The notes under the pieces were generated by a model. That model ran no database searches. It saw only the letters and a program-made list of their open reading frames with translations, and was not told where the DNA came from. Below are positions 42,648-51,300 of a stretch of 64,000 nucleotides of DNA, one piece after another. Within the stretch, counting starts at the first letter, position 1; every line of letters begins with the position of its first letter. The position numbers and the translations under genes were made by a program. The stretch is from Oscillospiraceae bacterium (GTDB lineage: Bacteria > Bacillota > Clostridia > Oscillospirales > Oscillospiraceae), in NCBI GenBank assembly GCA_910574635.1, contig CAJTCG010000004.1, forward strand, positions 124,001 through 188,000. The letters are read 5' to 3'.

Positions 42648-43970
42648 TCAACTGTGGGAAAGGAAATTTTCATCTTCCCCGTAGCGTTCCTTGTAAGCGG
42701 CCCATAACTCCTCGTGGAATTTGGGGTGAGCAATACCGATCAGCAGCTTGGCCCGCTCCCGCAGGGATTTGCCCCGCAGATTGGCGATGCCGTACTCTGT
42801 GACAATGTAGTGAGTGTCGGTCCGGGGGGTGGTAACGGTGGTTCCGGCCTCAAAAACCGGGACGATTCTGGAAAGCGTCCCCTTCTTGGCGGTAGACGGC
42901 ATGGCAAGAATGGCCTTTCCGCCGGGGGACAGGAAGGAGCCCCGGATGTAGTCCAGTTGACCGCCGACGCCGCTGAACTGCTGGATTCCCATGGACTCGG
43001 AGTTTACCTGCCCATTGAAGTCAACCTGCAAGCAGGAGTTGATGGAAACCATTTTTCTGTTCTGCCCGATGACCCAAGGGTCGTTGACGTGATCGACGGG
43101 GAGCACTTCCACGTCGGGATTGTTATGTACAAAGTCGTAAAGCCGCTGGCTTCCCATCAGGAAGGCAACCACGATTTTACCTTTGTGGATGGTCTTTTTT
43201 GCCCCGTTGATGATTCCTTTCTCATACAAATCAATTACACCGTCGGCAATCATTTCGGAATGGATGCCCAGGTCTTTCTTGTCCGTCAGGGATTTCAGAA
43301 CCGCGTCGGGAATGGAGCCGATGCCAAGCTGCAAGGTGGAACCATCCTCGATCAAGCTGGCGCAGTTCCGGCCAATGGCCGCTTCCACCTCCCCAACAGG
43401 CCCGGATTCCATTGTCGGCAGGGGAGTGTCAGCCTCCACCAGATAGTCGATCTTGGAAACGTGAATGTGGGAATCTCCGTATGTACGGGGAAGATTCCGG
43501 TTCACCTGAGCGATCACAACCTTTGCGACCTGGGTGGCGGGCAGCGTACCACCTACGGAAACGCCCAGGGAGCAGAAGCCGTGTTCATCCGGCGGCGTTA
43601 CCGAAATCAGCACCGCGTCAATGGGCAGCGTCCCGTCCCGGAAATAGCGGGGGCACTGTCCGAAATAGGTTGGCGTAAAGTCCGCCAGATTTTGAGCGAC
43701 GGCCTTGCGGTTGCTTCCGCTGATAAAGAGGCCGTTAAACCGCAGGTGCCCCTGCATCTCCGGCGCGCAGTATTCAGAGCCGAACAGCGTGACCCAATGT
43801 ACCAGCTCCACGTTTTCATACTGCCTGTAGTTCCGGCACATGGCTTCCACCAAGGCCGGAGGCTGGTTTGCGGCGTGGCCGATCAGGACCCGGCTGTTGT
43901 TCGGGATGTGCGTGACCGCCTCGTCTGCCGTGACGAGGCGGCTTTGGTAGACCGTTTTCCAATTTTCCAT
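42648..43970 (-). CDS. Acetyl-CoA hydrolase/transferase family CoA-transferase (4-hydroxybutyrate/butyrate type)
   Basis: A 440-residue CoA-transferase. The N-terminal domain has HIPNNSRVLIGHAANQPPAL; the active-site segment LGIHSEMIADGVIDLYEKG contains the glutamate that forms the acyl-glutamyl intermediate; SGVGGQLDYIRGSFLSPGGK and YGIANLRGKSLRERA in the C-terminal domain are typical of Cat1/AbfT enzymes. AAGGAGGG precedes the ATG. It would transfer CoA from acetyl- or butyryl-CoA to an imported acid. First gene of the catabolic operon. Confidence 0.88.
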   Translation of the reverse strand: MENWKTVYQSRLVTADEAVTHIPNNSRVLIGHAANQPPALVEAMCRNYRQYENVELVHWVTLFGSEYCAPEMQGHLRFNGLFISGSNRKAVAQNLADFTPTYFGQCPRYFRDGTLPIDAVLISVTPPDEHGFCSLGVSVGGTLPATQVAKVVIAQVNRNLPRTYGDSHIHVSKIDYLVEADTPLPTMESGPVGEVEAAIGRNCASLIEDGSTLQLGIGSIPDAVLKSLTDKKDLGIHSEMIADGVIDLYEKGIINGAKKTIHKGKIVVAFLMGSQRLYDFVHNNPDVEVLPVDHVNDPWVIGQNRKMVSINSCLQVDFNGQVNSESMGIQQFSGVGGQLDYIRGSFLSPGGKAILAMPSTAKKGTLSRIVPVFEAGTTVTTPRTDTHYIVTEYGIANLRGKSLRERAKLLIGIAHPKFHEELWAAYKERYGEDENFLSHS

Positions 43971-44163
43971 TAGGACCCTCCTTGTTTTCTACAGCTTCAT
44001 CTTTAAGTTACCCGTATGTGAGAACCTGTCTTTAGAATGGCCTGAGTCCGCATAATAGGACCAGCTTTTACTGAAACAGCAAAGCACGTCTATTTCCAGC
44101 GATATTGGCCATTTCAAAAATGCGCCCTCCCCTCCTATCAGGTATGTATCTCACTCGGGCTCC
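43971..44163. promoter_or_regulatory. Leader region of the catabolic operon
   Basis: No gene seen. On the - strand TTGCTG and TATTAT occur 19 bases apart, a weak promoter candidate. No clear operator found. Confidence 0.3.
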
Positions 44164-44328
44164 TTACGCATTTTTCTGGGGTGGCATCCCCGCCCTACTG
44201 ACAAGCTCATTTTTTACACCGTTCTCGGCAACTTCCGCCAATCGAACCAATGTCATGAAATAAGCCTGGTTTTTGGGAGACAATCGCTTTAGTATTTCAA
44301 TTGTTTCCTTAATGGTCTTATCATCCAT
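44164..44328 (-). CDS. Small 54-residue helical protein
   Basis: Starts MDDKTIKETIEILKRLSPKN after AGAGG and ends GMPPQKNA. Predicted mostly helical, with no membrane span. It is divergent from an XRE gene and has its own promoter (TTGACA-17-TATTAC). The sequence KRLSPKNQAYFMTLVRLAEV resembles C-terminal tails of XRE-type regulators, so it may be a partner or antagonist of the divergent regulator. Function unknown. Confidence 0.6.
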   Translation of the reverse strand: MDDKTIKETIEILKRLSPKNQAYFMTLVRLAEVAENGVKNELVSRAGMPPQKNA

Positions 44329-44358
44329 CACGATACCTCTTATTAAGATTATGATATA

Positions 44359-44387
44359 GTAATACCATGAACTTAATATTTTGTCAA
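44359..44387 (-). promoter_or_regulatory. Promoter of the 54-residue gene
   Basis: On the - strand TTGACA (44382-44387) and TATTAC (44359-44364) are 17 bases apart. Confidence 0.65.
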
Positions 44388-44402
44388 TGGGTTTTATTAA
44401 GT
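44371..44402. promoter_or_regulatory. Inverted repeat between divergent promoters
   Basis: ACTTAATA (44371-44378) and TATTAAGT (44395-44402) are perfect inverted copies. They straddle the -35 element of the - strand promoter and are likely an operator, possibly for the adjacent XRE protein. Confidence 0.5.
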
Positions 44403-44429
44403 TAATGATAAAAACATAGTATGGCGGTC

Positions 44430-44458
44430 TTGAAATTCATTCCTTTATATGGTAAAGT
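44430..44458 (+). promoter_or_regulatory. Promoter of the XRE gene at 44505
   Basis: TTGAAA (44430-44435) and TAAAGT (44453-44458) are 17 bases apart, 46 bases before the start codon. Confidence 0.6.
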
Positions 44459-44504
44459 AACTTTATAAGGGTATTTCAGCAGAAAGCAGATAAGGAGAGT
44501 ATCA

Positions 44505-44870
44505 ATGACTTCAAGGTTAAAGCAGCTTCGCAAGACGTTGAAAATAAATCAGACCAATTTTGCAAAACAGCTCGGGATTACACAAACTGCATATTCCATG
44601 ATTGAAAATGGAAATAATCCGTTGTCTGACCGATATATAAAGGTGATTTCCTCTGTTTTTGGGGTAAATGAAGCATGGCTGCGAACAGGTGATGGCGATA
44701 TGTTTTACTCATCGCCCTATGAAAAGGAATTTACTGAAATATTCGGTAGTCTTGTCCCTGCCACCCAAGAATACCTCTTGCTTATGGCGCGTGAACTGCT
44801 GGCAACGCAGGAGCGGTTACTAAACCCGCCGACAGAGCAGCAAAGTTGTTCCCCTGGAACAAGTGAATGA
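44505..44870 (+). CDS. XRE-family HTH regulator
   Basis: A 121-residue protein. LKQLRKTLKINQTNFAKQLG and TQTAYSMIENGNNPLSDRYI form the HTH; VFGVNEAWLRTGDGDMF is the 'NxxWLxxGxG' tail of this subfamily, common in prophage and element regulators of Firmicutes. TAAGGAG precedes the ATG. It is transcribed toward the relaxase gene and divergently from a 54-residue gene. Confidence 0.87.
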   Translation: MTSRLKQLRKTLKINQTNFAKQLGITQTAYSMIENGNNPLSDRYIKVISSVFGVNEAWLRTGDGDMFYSSPYEKEFTEIFGSLVPATQEYLLLMARELLATQERLLNPPTEQQSCSPGTSE

Positions 44871-45010
44871 GCTGGCATTATTGATACCCAACAATCAAAA
44901 AAGAAAAGGCCGATAATTTGAAACCGGAAGTTCTCCTCCAGCACCAAAGAGCCGAGGTGGATATGGCTGCTTTGGCAAAGAAGGTTATGGCTAATTTCCA
45001 CAAAAAAGTA

Positions 45011-45047
45011 AAAAAGCCTCCCATACCACTGGCATGGGAGGCTTTTT
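45011..45047. terminator. Bidirectional terminator between XRE and relaxase genes
   Basis: AAAAAGCCTCCCAT pairs with ATGGGAGGCTTTTT, perfect over 14 positions, with A and T runs giving a terminator on both strands. It sits a few bases past the relaxase stop. Confidence 0.85.
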
Positions 45048-45052
45048 TACAG

Positions 45053-46468
45053 TCAACGCACGGGTTTCTGTTCCGTATTCTGTTTTTGCTTCTCCGGGGC
45101 TAAACCGAGGATTTTATCCACGTTCTGCTTTGCCGTCCGGTAGGAGATCATATCCTGCCGGAGTGCCTTGTACTGCGTGTACTGCTCCTGCTTTTCAGCC
45201 AGCAGAGCGGCATACTGTTCGGAGAGTTGGGCCACCTTGGGAATGGGCTTGCCGCCCAAGGCGTCAAAGGCTTTCTTCGCCGCCTCATGCTGGGCGATCT
45301 CCGCCCCATGCTCCGCCAGAAATTCCTTTTTGTGGCGGGACTTTTTATAAGCGGCGTAGACCTCCCGTGTCTTGGAGTAGTTGATGATATGGGTCTTTAG
45401 CTGGGCAACCTCGGCCATCCGTGCCTCCAACTGCTTGATACGGCTGGAAACAGCGTTAAACCGCTCACTGGTCTGCTCCACCCGGGCCGTCAGGTCGTCA
45501 TAGTCGGTCAGGTCGTTCTCAACCAGGAAATTGAGGGTTTTAGCGGCCTCTTTGAGATTAAAAATCTTCGCCCAACGCTCATACCCCGCACCTTTGCCAG
45601 CCGCCATCTTCGCTTGAATGTCAATGAGCATGTTGACCTTCCGGCCAGCGTGGGGAACGGACCTTTTCGCCGCTGTAGATCGCCCGCCCCGGTGGGTACT
45701 GCGCTCCCGCAGGGCCTCCCTGGTATAGTCGGCCCCCAGCTTATTGGAACGAGTGAAGCGGTCCCAGCCGGGTGCGCGGAAGGACAGTGTTTTGCCCTCT
45801 TTGACCTCATAGCCCTCGGCCCGCATTTTCTCAAGGAAATCATCATAATCCCGGCAGTCGGGGAGTACCCGGTCAATGGTCTGGCGCAGACGTTCTTTGT
45901 GACTGCGCCCATGTTTGGCCGCTTCCATTTCCCTCTGCTTCTGTTCTCTTGCGGTCGGTTTGGGATTTTCAATGACAGAAAAGCCGTGCGCCCTGCACAG
46001 CTCGTCATTGAGCTGCCGGAGAATCAGGTAAGAATCTTTGGGATTTAAAAATTTACCGTCACAGTTGAGATTGGTGCTGTTAAATTCTATGTGCGTGTGA
46101 ATGTGGCCTTTGTCCACATGGGTAGACACAACAAACTGGTGCTTTCCCTCCGTGAACTTCATTGCCAGCTCATAGCCCAAGCGGTTGGCGTCCTCCGGGC
46201 TGATCTCCTCCGGCTTGAAGGACTGAATTATCCGGTACATGATAATGTCCCGGTGGACAGGCTGGCTCCGTCCGGTGATCTGAAAGTAAAGCCGTTTGCT
46301 GATTTCAAATTCCTCTGCGGCGGTTTCGGGCTGGCACATATAGGACATCACCAATTCGCCGTTCTGGGTTTTCTGGGGCCTTTGGTCATAATCATGCCGT
46401 TCTGCCATGGACTGCTGACGGGTCCGGTTTTTCATTGTTTTGCGCGGCAGGATTTTGGAAATAGCCAT
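45053..46468 (-). CDS. Relaxase/mobilization nuclease (MOBP-type)
   Basis: A 471-residue protein from ATG 46468, four bases past the upstream stop and after GGGGAGCGG. DKGHIHTHIEFNSTNLNCDG contains the HxHxH metal motif of HUH relaxases, and RIIQSFKPEEISPEDANRLG the upstream conserved helix (pfam03432-type). The C-terminal 200 residues form a coiled coil (EQTSERFNAVSSRIKQLEAR). It nicks the transfer origin and leads the strand into the recipient. MobC, a primase-like protein and the methyltransferase-helicase are in the same operon. Confidence 0.88.
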   Translation of the reverse strand: MAISKILPRKTMKNRTRQQSMAERHDYDQRPQKTQNGELVMSYMCQPETAAEEFEISKRLYFQITGRSQPVHRDIIMYRIIQSFKPEEISPEDANRLGYELAMKFTEGKHQFVVSTHVDKGHIHTHIEFNSTNLNCDGKFLNPKDSYLILRQLNDELCRAHGFSVIENPKPTAREQKQREMEAAKHGRSHKERLRQTIDRVLPDCRDYDDFLEKMRAEGYEVKEGKTLSFRAPGWDRFTRSNKLGADYTREALRERSTHRGGRSTAAKRSVPHAGRKVNMLIDIQAKMAAGKGAGYERWAKIFNLKEAAKTLNFLVENDLTDYDDLTARVEQTSERFNAVSSRIKQLEARMAEVAQLKTHIINYSKTREVYAAYKKSRHKKEFLAEHGAEIAQHEAAKKAFDALGGKPIPKVAQLSEQYAALLAEKQEQYTQYKALRQDMISYRTAKQNVDKILGLAPEKQKQNTEQKPVR

Positions 46469-46472
46469 AGAA

Positions 46473-47420
46473 TCACCGCTCCCCTTCCCGCTGGCGCTGC
46501 TGTACTTGTGCTGCCTTGACCCGGCAGAGAAATTCGTTGTAGTCCTTCCCATGCTCCGCAGGCGGCGGATTATGGTAGACCAGCTTCACCCGCTGAGAGA
46601 GGTCCGGGTTCTCCCGAATCGCTTCTTCCAGCAACTCCATTCCTTTCAGTCCTGCCTTGTCGTTGTCCAGGCATAGGCTGACCTGGGTAACGTGCGGATG
46701 ATCGTGGAGGAATTGAATCATAGCGCGGGGCGCGGTCCCGCCCAGGGATAGGTAATGACTATCCCGCCACTCGCCCCCGGACAACTTCACCAGCGTAGCC
46801 AGGGAAAGGGCGTCAATGGGACTTTCCGCCACAGCCAGCCGGGGACATTCCGGGTCAGCGGCCAGCAGGGAGAAATTATACCGCTTGTCGCTGCTCTCCA
46901 CATCTATCCGAAAGTTGTCCCGCGTCCCCCGGAGGCAGGCAAACCGGGCGCGGCCCGATGTGTCCCTGCCGACAAAGACGCAGTTTTGATACTTCTGGCT
47001 CTCATAGAGCGTACCGGCCTGAATACACGCTTGCAGCAGCTCCGGGTGGATACCCCGGTCTTGCAGATAGGCCAGCATCATGGAGGGGAACCGGCTGGCT
47101 TTTGGAAGCGAAAAGGGCTTCGGAGGTTTTGGCTTTGGCCGCTCCTGGGGCGGCGGGGGGCGGTAGCCGCACAGAGCCTCCACCGCACCCACAAAATCCA
47201 TCCCCCGGACCTTTATCAGATAGTCCAGCGCAGTCCGGCCTCCAATGCCCCGACTGTTCCAGCACCACTTCCCGTTGGAGATTTTGAGGCTGTCATGGGT
47301 CCGGGTATAGTATTCATTGGGGCCGTTCCGTTTCAGCTCATGGGGTTCATAGGTTTGGAGATAGGACAACAAATCCCACTCCTTTGCTTGTGCAATCTGT
47401 TCTTTGGTTACTCCCGGCAT
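46473..47420 (-). CDS. DUF3991/Toprim-domain primase-like protein
   Basis: A 315-residue protein. YTRTHDSLKISNGKWCWNSR and GGRTALDYLIKVRGMDFVGA form the zinc-finger-like DUF3991 region, and a Toprim fold follows: LAVAESPIDALSLATL (glutamate) and VSLCLDNDKAGLKG (DxDxxG). Such proteins act as primases or DNA-binding partners during transfer of conjugative elements. A hairpin lies between it and the upstream 111-residue gene. Confidence 0.83.
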   Translation of the reverse strand: MPGVTKEQIAQAKEWDLLSYLQTYEPHELKRNGPNEYYTRTHDSLKISNGKWCWNSRGIGGRTALDYLIKVRGMDFVGAVEALCGYRPPPPQERPKPKPPKPFSLPKASRFPSMMLAYLQDRGIHPELLQACIQAGTLYESQKYQNCVFVGRDTSGRARFACLRGTRDNFRIDVESSDKRYNFSLLAADPECPRLAVAESPIDALSLATLVKLSGGEWRDSHYLSLGGTAPRAMIQFLHDHPHVTQVSLCLDNDKAGLKGMELLEEAIRENPDLSQRVKLVYHNPPPAEHGKDYNEFLCRVKAAQVQQRQREGER

Positions 47421-47433
47421 CTACCCATCCTTT

Positions 47434-47468
47434 CAAAAAAATAGAGGAACGGCCTACGGGCCGTCCCT
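47434..47468 (-). terminator. Hairpin upstream of the primase-like gene
   Basis: On the - strand AGGGACGGCC pairs with GGCCGTTCCT, followed by CTATTTTTTT. It could end part of the transcript from the MobC side. Confidence 0.65.
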
Positions 47469-47519
47469 CATGCTGAAATCCAATATTCTATTTTTCGGGT
47501 CCAATGATTGCCGCAGTAT

Positions 47520-47855
47520 TCACTCCTCCGGCTGGTCCAAGCCGAGCCGCTGGGCAATTTCCTCCGGCTTTAATCCGGCTTTGCTGGCGCTCTTAATCAA
47601 ATCCTGGATTTTCTGCTTTTTGGTCTTACGGGGCTTGCGCGGCGGTTTCGGAGCAAGAATGTCCTTTTTTCGTTGTTCTAATGCCGCAATCTTTCCTTTG
47701 ACAGAAGTCTCCTTCTTGTCAAAATCCTCATTGGAGGCGGCTCTTTTGGCGGCGATGGTTTCCAGCTCTTGATTCAGCTTTAGAATCTTGCTGTCAAAAT
47801 CCTCAACCATCTGCTGGGGTGTACGGCGGGTACGCTTCGCGGTTTGTTCGTCCAT
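47520..47855 (-). CDS. Small basic coiled-coil protein
   Basis: A 111-residue protein after AAGGAG. Residues 12-65 (KILKLNQELETIAAKRAASN) read as a coiled coil, then a Lys/Pro/Arg-rich stretch (PKPPRKPRKTKKQKIQDLIK), then a short helix AGLKPEEIAQRLGL resembling an HTH end. Small proteins of this layout are common in the mobilization operons of clostridial elements. Function unknown; DNA binding is plausible. Confidence 0.7.
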   Translation of the reverse strand: MDEQTAKRTRRTPQQMVEDFDSKILKLNQELETIAAKRAASNEDFDKKETSVKGKIAALEQRKKDILAPKPPRKPRKTKKQKIQDLIKSASKAGLKPEEIAQRLGLDQPEE

Positions 47856-48015
47856 AATATCTGCTCCTTCATAATGTGTTGATTTTTCAGCGGTATTTTC
47901 TGAAAATTATATCCTGTGCAACAATATTTAACACCGCCCATTGTATCATAAAAATGCCGCTTTGCAAATAAAAAATGAGCGGGGCACATCCGAAAATGTA
48001 CCCCCGCCCCCATAG
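47856..48015. other. AT-rich spacer
   Basis: No gene or convincing hairpin seen. It separates MobC from the coiled-coil gene and is a possible location of regulatory or transfer-origin sequence. Confidence 0.3.
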
Positions 48016-48354
48016 TCACAGCGTTTCAAATTTCTTCAGCAGGTTACTGATCCCCTGCCAGACCTCCGCGTATCCCTTTCTCAAATCTTCCACGTCTTGG
48101 GCGTAGAGGTTATGGGTACTGTTACAGCGGCGGGCGATCTGGTTCACGTTGCTGGAAATAGAGCGCAGCAGCTTTACCAGCTCCACCACGCTGGACATAT
48201 CCAACTGGACCACATACCCGTCCACCGCCATTTTGCGCAGATACGCCCGCAGATTGGTGGTCTGCAGCAGGGCCATTTTCCGGTCAATCACCTCCTTTTC
48301 CTCCGGGGACACCTTTGTGTAGAGGCCCACAGTCCGGCCTTCGTTCTTTCTCAC
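48016..48354 (-). CDS. mobC: MobC-type relaxosome protein
   Basis: A 112-residue protein. [36 protein letters not shown] and [20 protein letters not shown] match bacterial mobilization protein MobC, which bends and opens DNA at the transfer origin for the relaxase. The start overlaps the stop of the giant methyltransferase-helicase gene (ATGA). Confidence 0.88.
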   Translation of the reverse strand: MRKNEGRTVGLYTKVSPEEKEVIDRKMALLQTTNLRAYLRKMAVDGYVVQLDMSSVVELVKLLRSISSNVNQIARRCNSTHNLYAQDVEDLRKGYAEVWQGISNLLKKFETL

Positions 48355-51300
48355 AGCGCCGCCTCCCTCCGCTGGCCTCTTTCAGCGCCAGCAGCCACCG
48401 GCGCGGGTGGGACATAGGAGCGCAGCGCCGCCCGGATGGACGGTTTATCACCCCCCACCACAGTAAGCGCGGGCGGCTCCGGCGCGGGGGCCTCTCCGTC
48501 CTCTAAATCAGGCTCATCCTCACCGTCCTGGGATTGGTTCGCTTTTGTCTGTCTGGGCTTTTCCAACTCCCGGTTAAGCTGGGTCAGGCGGGCGAACTTC
48601 TCCACCAGCTCATTCTCCTTGGGGAAAGGCCGTTCAGATTCCTCTTGGGCATTAACCAACTCCTTTTCCAGCGTCACCAGACGGGCCTCATGCGCCTTGA
48701 TCTTATCCGCCATGCCCTCCAGGGCGTTGTTGATACGGCTGATATTGCCCACCGGATCATCAGCCAGTTCCGCCATATAGGTCAAATTCTGTTTCATGGT
48801 AATCTTGAACTTGGAACCATCACAATGAAGCTGCATGGGAAAGCCCCGGTATTCGCCCAGGTCGAGGGGCTTCTCCGGATCGGGCATGAGCAGACACGCC
48901 TTGATAATGGCCTCGCCCGCCTCCTTGCGCTCTGTGAAAGTCTGGCCCATGACGGTCATGGAAAAAGCGTCGTCCCTCACTGGATTGGCCTGGACAATGG
49001 GTAGATCCTTCCCCAGCGCCTCAATAAACAACTTCGTTTCCGCGATTTTCTGCGGATAATATTTCAGTGCCTTGTTCTGCATTTCATACCGCATGGAGGT
49101 GTGGTTGGATTTCAGCATTTTCAGCTTCGCCACCTGCACATCCAGCTCCATCTTCTCCCGGATGCGGTCATCCCCGGTAGCCAGGGCCTTGACCTCGGCG
49201 TAGGAGAGGGCGGTGGCGTCCACGTCCTCGGCGGACCGGGCGGGGCTTTTCGAGGTCATAATCTGACCGATGAATTTCTGTTTGTTCTCCACCAGCCCCC
49301 AGTTGTAAGCATCAAAGGTGCCCTTGGTGACGTACTTGAACATTTTGACTGATTTATTCATGTTGCCTTGGCGCAGAGAGCGGCCCGCCCGCTGCTCCAA
49401 ATCAGCGGGCCTCCACGGGCAATCCAGGTCATGGGAGGCCACAATGCGGTCCTGGACGTTGGTGCCAGCTCCCATTTTCTGGGTACTGCCAATCAGTACC
49501 CGGACCTGCCCCCGGCGCACCTTGGCGAACAGCTCCGCCTTTTGCGCTTCAGTGTTGGCATCATGGATAAACGCAATTTCCTCTGGAGGAATCCCCTGGT
49601 CGATCAACTTCCCCTTAATATCGGTATAGACATTAAATTTTCCATCGTTTTTAGGGGTACTGAGGTCGCAGAAAACAAGCTGGGTCCCCCGAATGTCCGC
49701 ACTGTCCCGCCACTCGGTGACAATGTTCTTGACGCAGGCGTTGACCTTGCTGTCCGGGTCGTCAGGCAGAAGGGGATTCTGTAACCGCTGGTCTAGCGCC
49801 AGCTTGCGCCCATCCGAGGTGATTTTCAGCATATTGTCCTGGTCTGGTTCTACAATTCTGTTCCGCACGGCCTCTGCCCGGTCGCCTAGCTCCGCCACCA
49901 TTTCCTGCTGAAAGCTGCTGGGTTCGGTGGTGACGGTGATGTATTCCGCCTCTGGGACGGGGAGTTTCAGCATATCCGCTGTTTGAATATCAGCGGCCTC
50001 TTTCCAGATGTTGATAAGCTCCGGGAGATTGTAGAATTTGGCGAACCGGGTTTTGGCACGGAAGCCCGTGCCCTCCGGTTTCAGCTCCATAGCCGTGACC
50101 TTCTCGCCAAAGTCCGCCGCCCAGTTGTCAAAATGGCGGTGGCCGTTCTTCACCAGCGTGTCGAACTGGAGGTAGCGCATCATGGTGTACAACTCTACCA
50201 TACTGTTGGAGATCGGGGTGCCTGTGGCAAAAGTAATGCCGCGTCCGCCGGTGATCTCGTCCATGTAGCGGCATTTTCCGTACATATCGCTGGATTTCTG
50301 TGCGTCTGTTTGAGAAATACCCGCCACACGGCTCATTTTTGTATGCAAAAAGAGGTTTTTAAAACTGTGTGCCTCGTCCACAAAGAGCCGGTCAACGCCC
50401 AATTCCTCAAACGTCACCACATTGTCCTTTTTCTCCTTCGCCGCCAGCTTTGCCAATTTGGCCTCTAGATTTTTCTTGGTTTTCTCCATCTGCTTGACGG
50501 TAAAGTGGCTGCCCTCTTCCTCCTTCGCGTCCGCAATCGCCACTATAATCTCGTCGATTTGGTCCCGGATGACGGCGCTCTGCCGCTCCGGGGAGAGGGG
50601 AATCTTCTCAAACTGGCTGTGCCCGATGATAACCGCGTCATAGTCTCCGGTGGCGATCCGGGCGCAGAACTTCTTGCGGCGGTGGGGTTCAAAGTCCTTC
50701 TTGGTGGCCACCAGCACCTTCGCGCCGGGGTACAGGCGCAAAAAATCGCCGCCCCACTGCTCTGTCAGGTGGTTTGGGACGACGAACAGGGATTTCTGGC
50801 ACAGGCCCAGGCGTTTGCTCTCCATGGCGGCGGCAACCATTTCAAAGGTCTTGCCCGCGCCGACACAGTGGGCCAGCAACGTATTCTTGCCATAGAGGAT
50901 ATGGGCCACGGCGTTTTGCTGGTGGGGCCGCAGGGAAATTTCCGGGTTCATGCCCGCAAAGCGGATATGGGAGCCGTCGTACTCACGGGGCCGGGTCGCG
51001 TTGAAAATTGAATTGTACTTCCGGCACAGCGTCTCCCGGCGCTCCGGGTCCTTGAAAATCCACTCCTTGAACTGCTCACAGATCGCCTCCTGCTTCTGCT
51101 GGGCGATCATGGTTTCCTTCTCGTTGAGAACGCGGGTTTCCTTGCCGTCTATCCACTTTTTATCGAATACCCGCACATCCCGCTGGTTCAGTGCCGCCTC
51201 GAAAAGCTCATAGGCGTTGATGCGCTTAGTGCCATAGGTGGTGTGGACGCGGACGTTATCCCGGCTGTCCTCGCTCTTGCCCTGGACCCGCCACTCGCCG

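Noticed and set aside
42714..43973. Open frame of 419 codons on the + strand
   Set aside because: Antisense to the CoA-transferase; composition typical of a shadow frame in GC-rich coding sequence.
44918..45103. Frame starting TTG after the XRE gene
   Set aside because: It would read through the strong bidirectional terminator and into the relaxase gene antisense.
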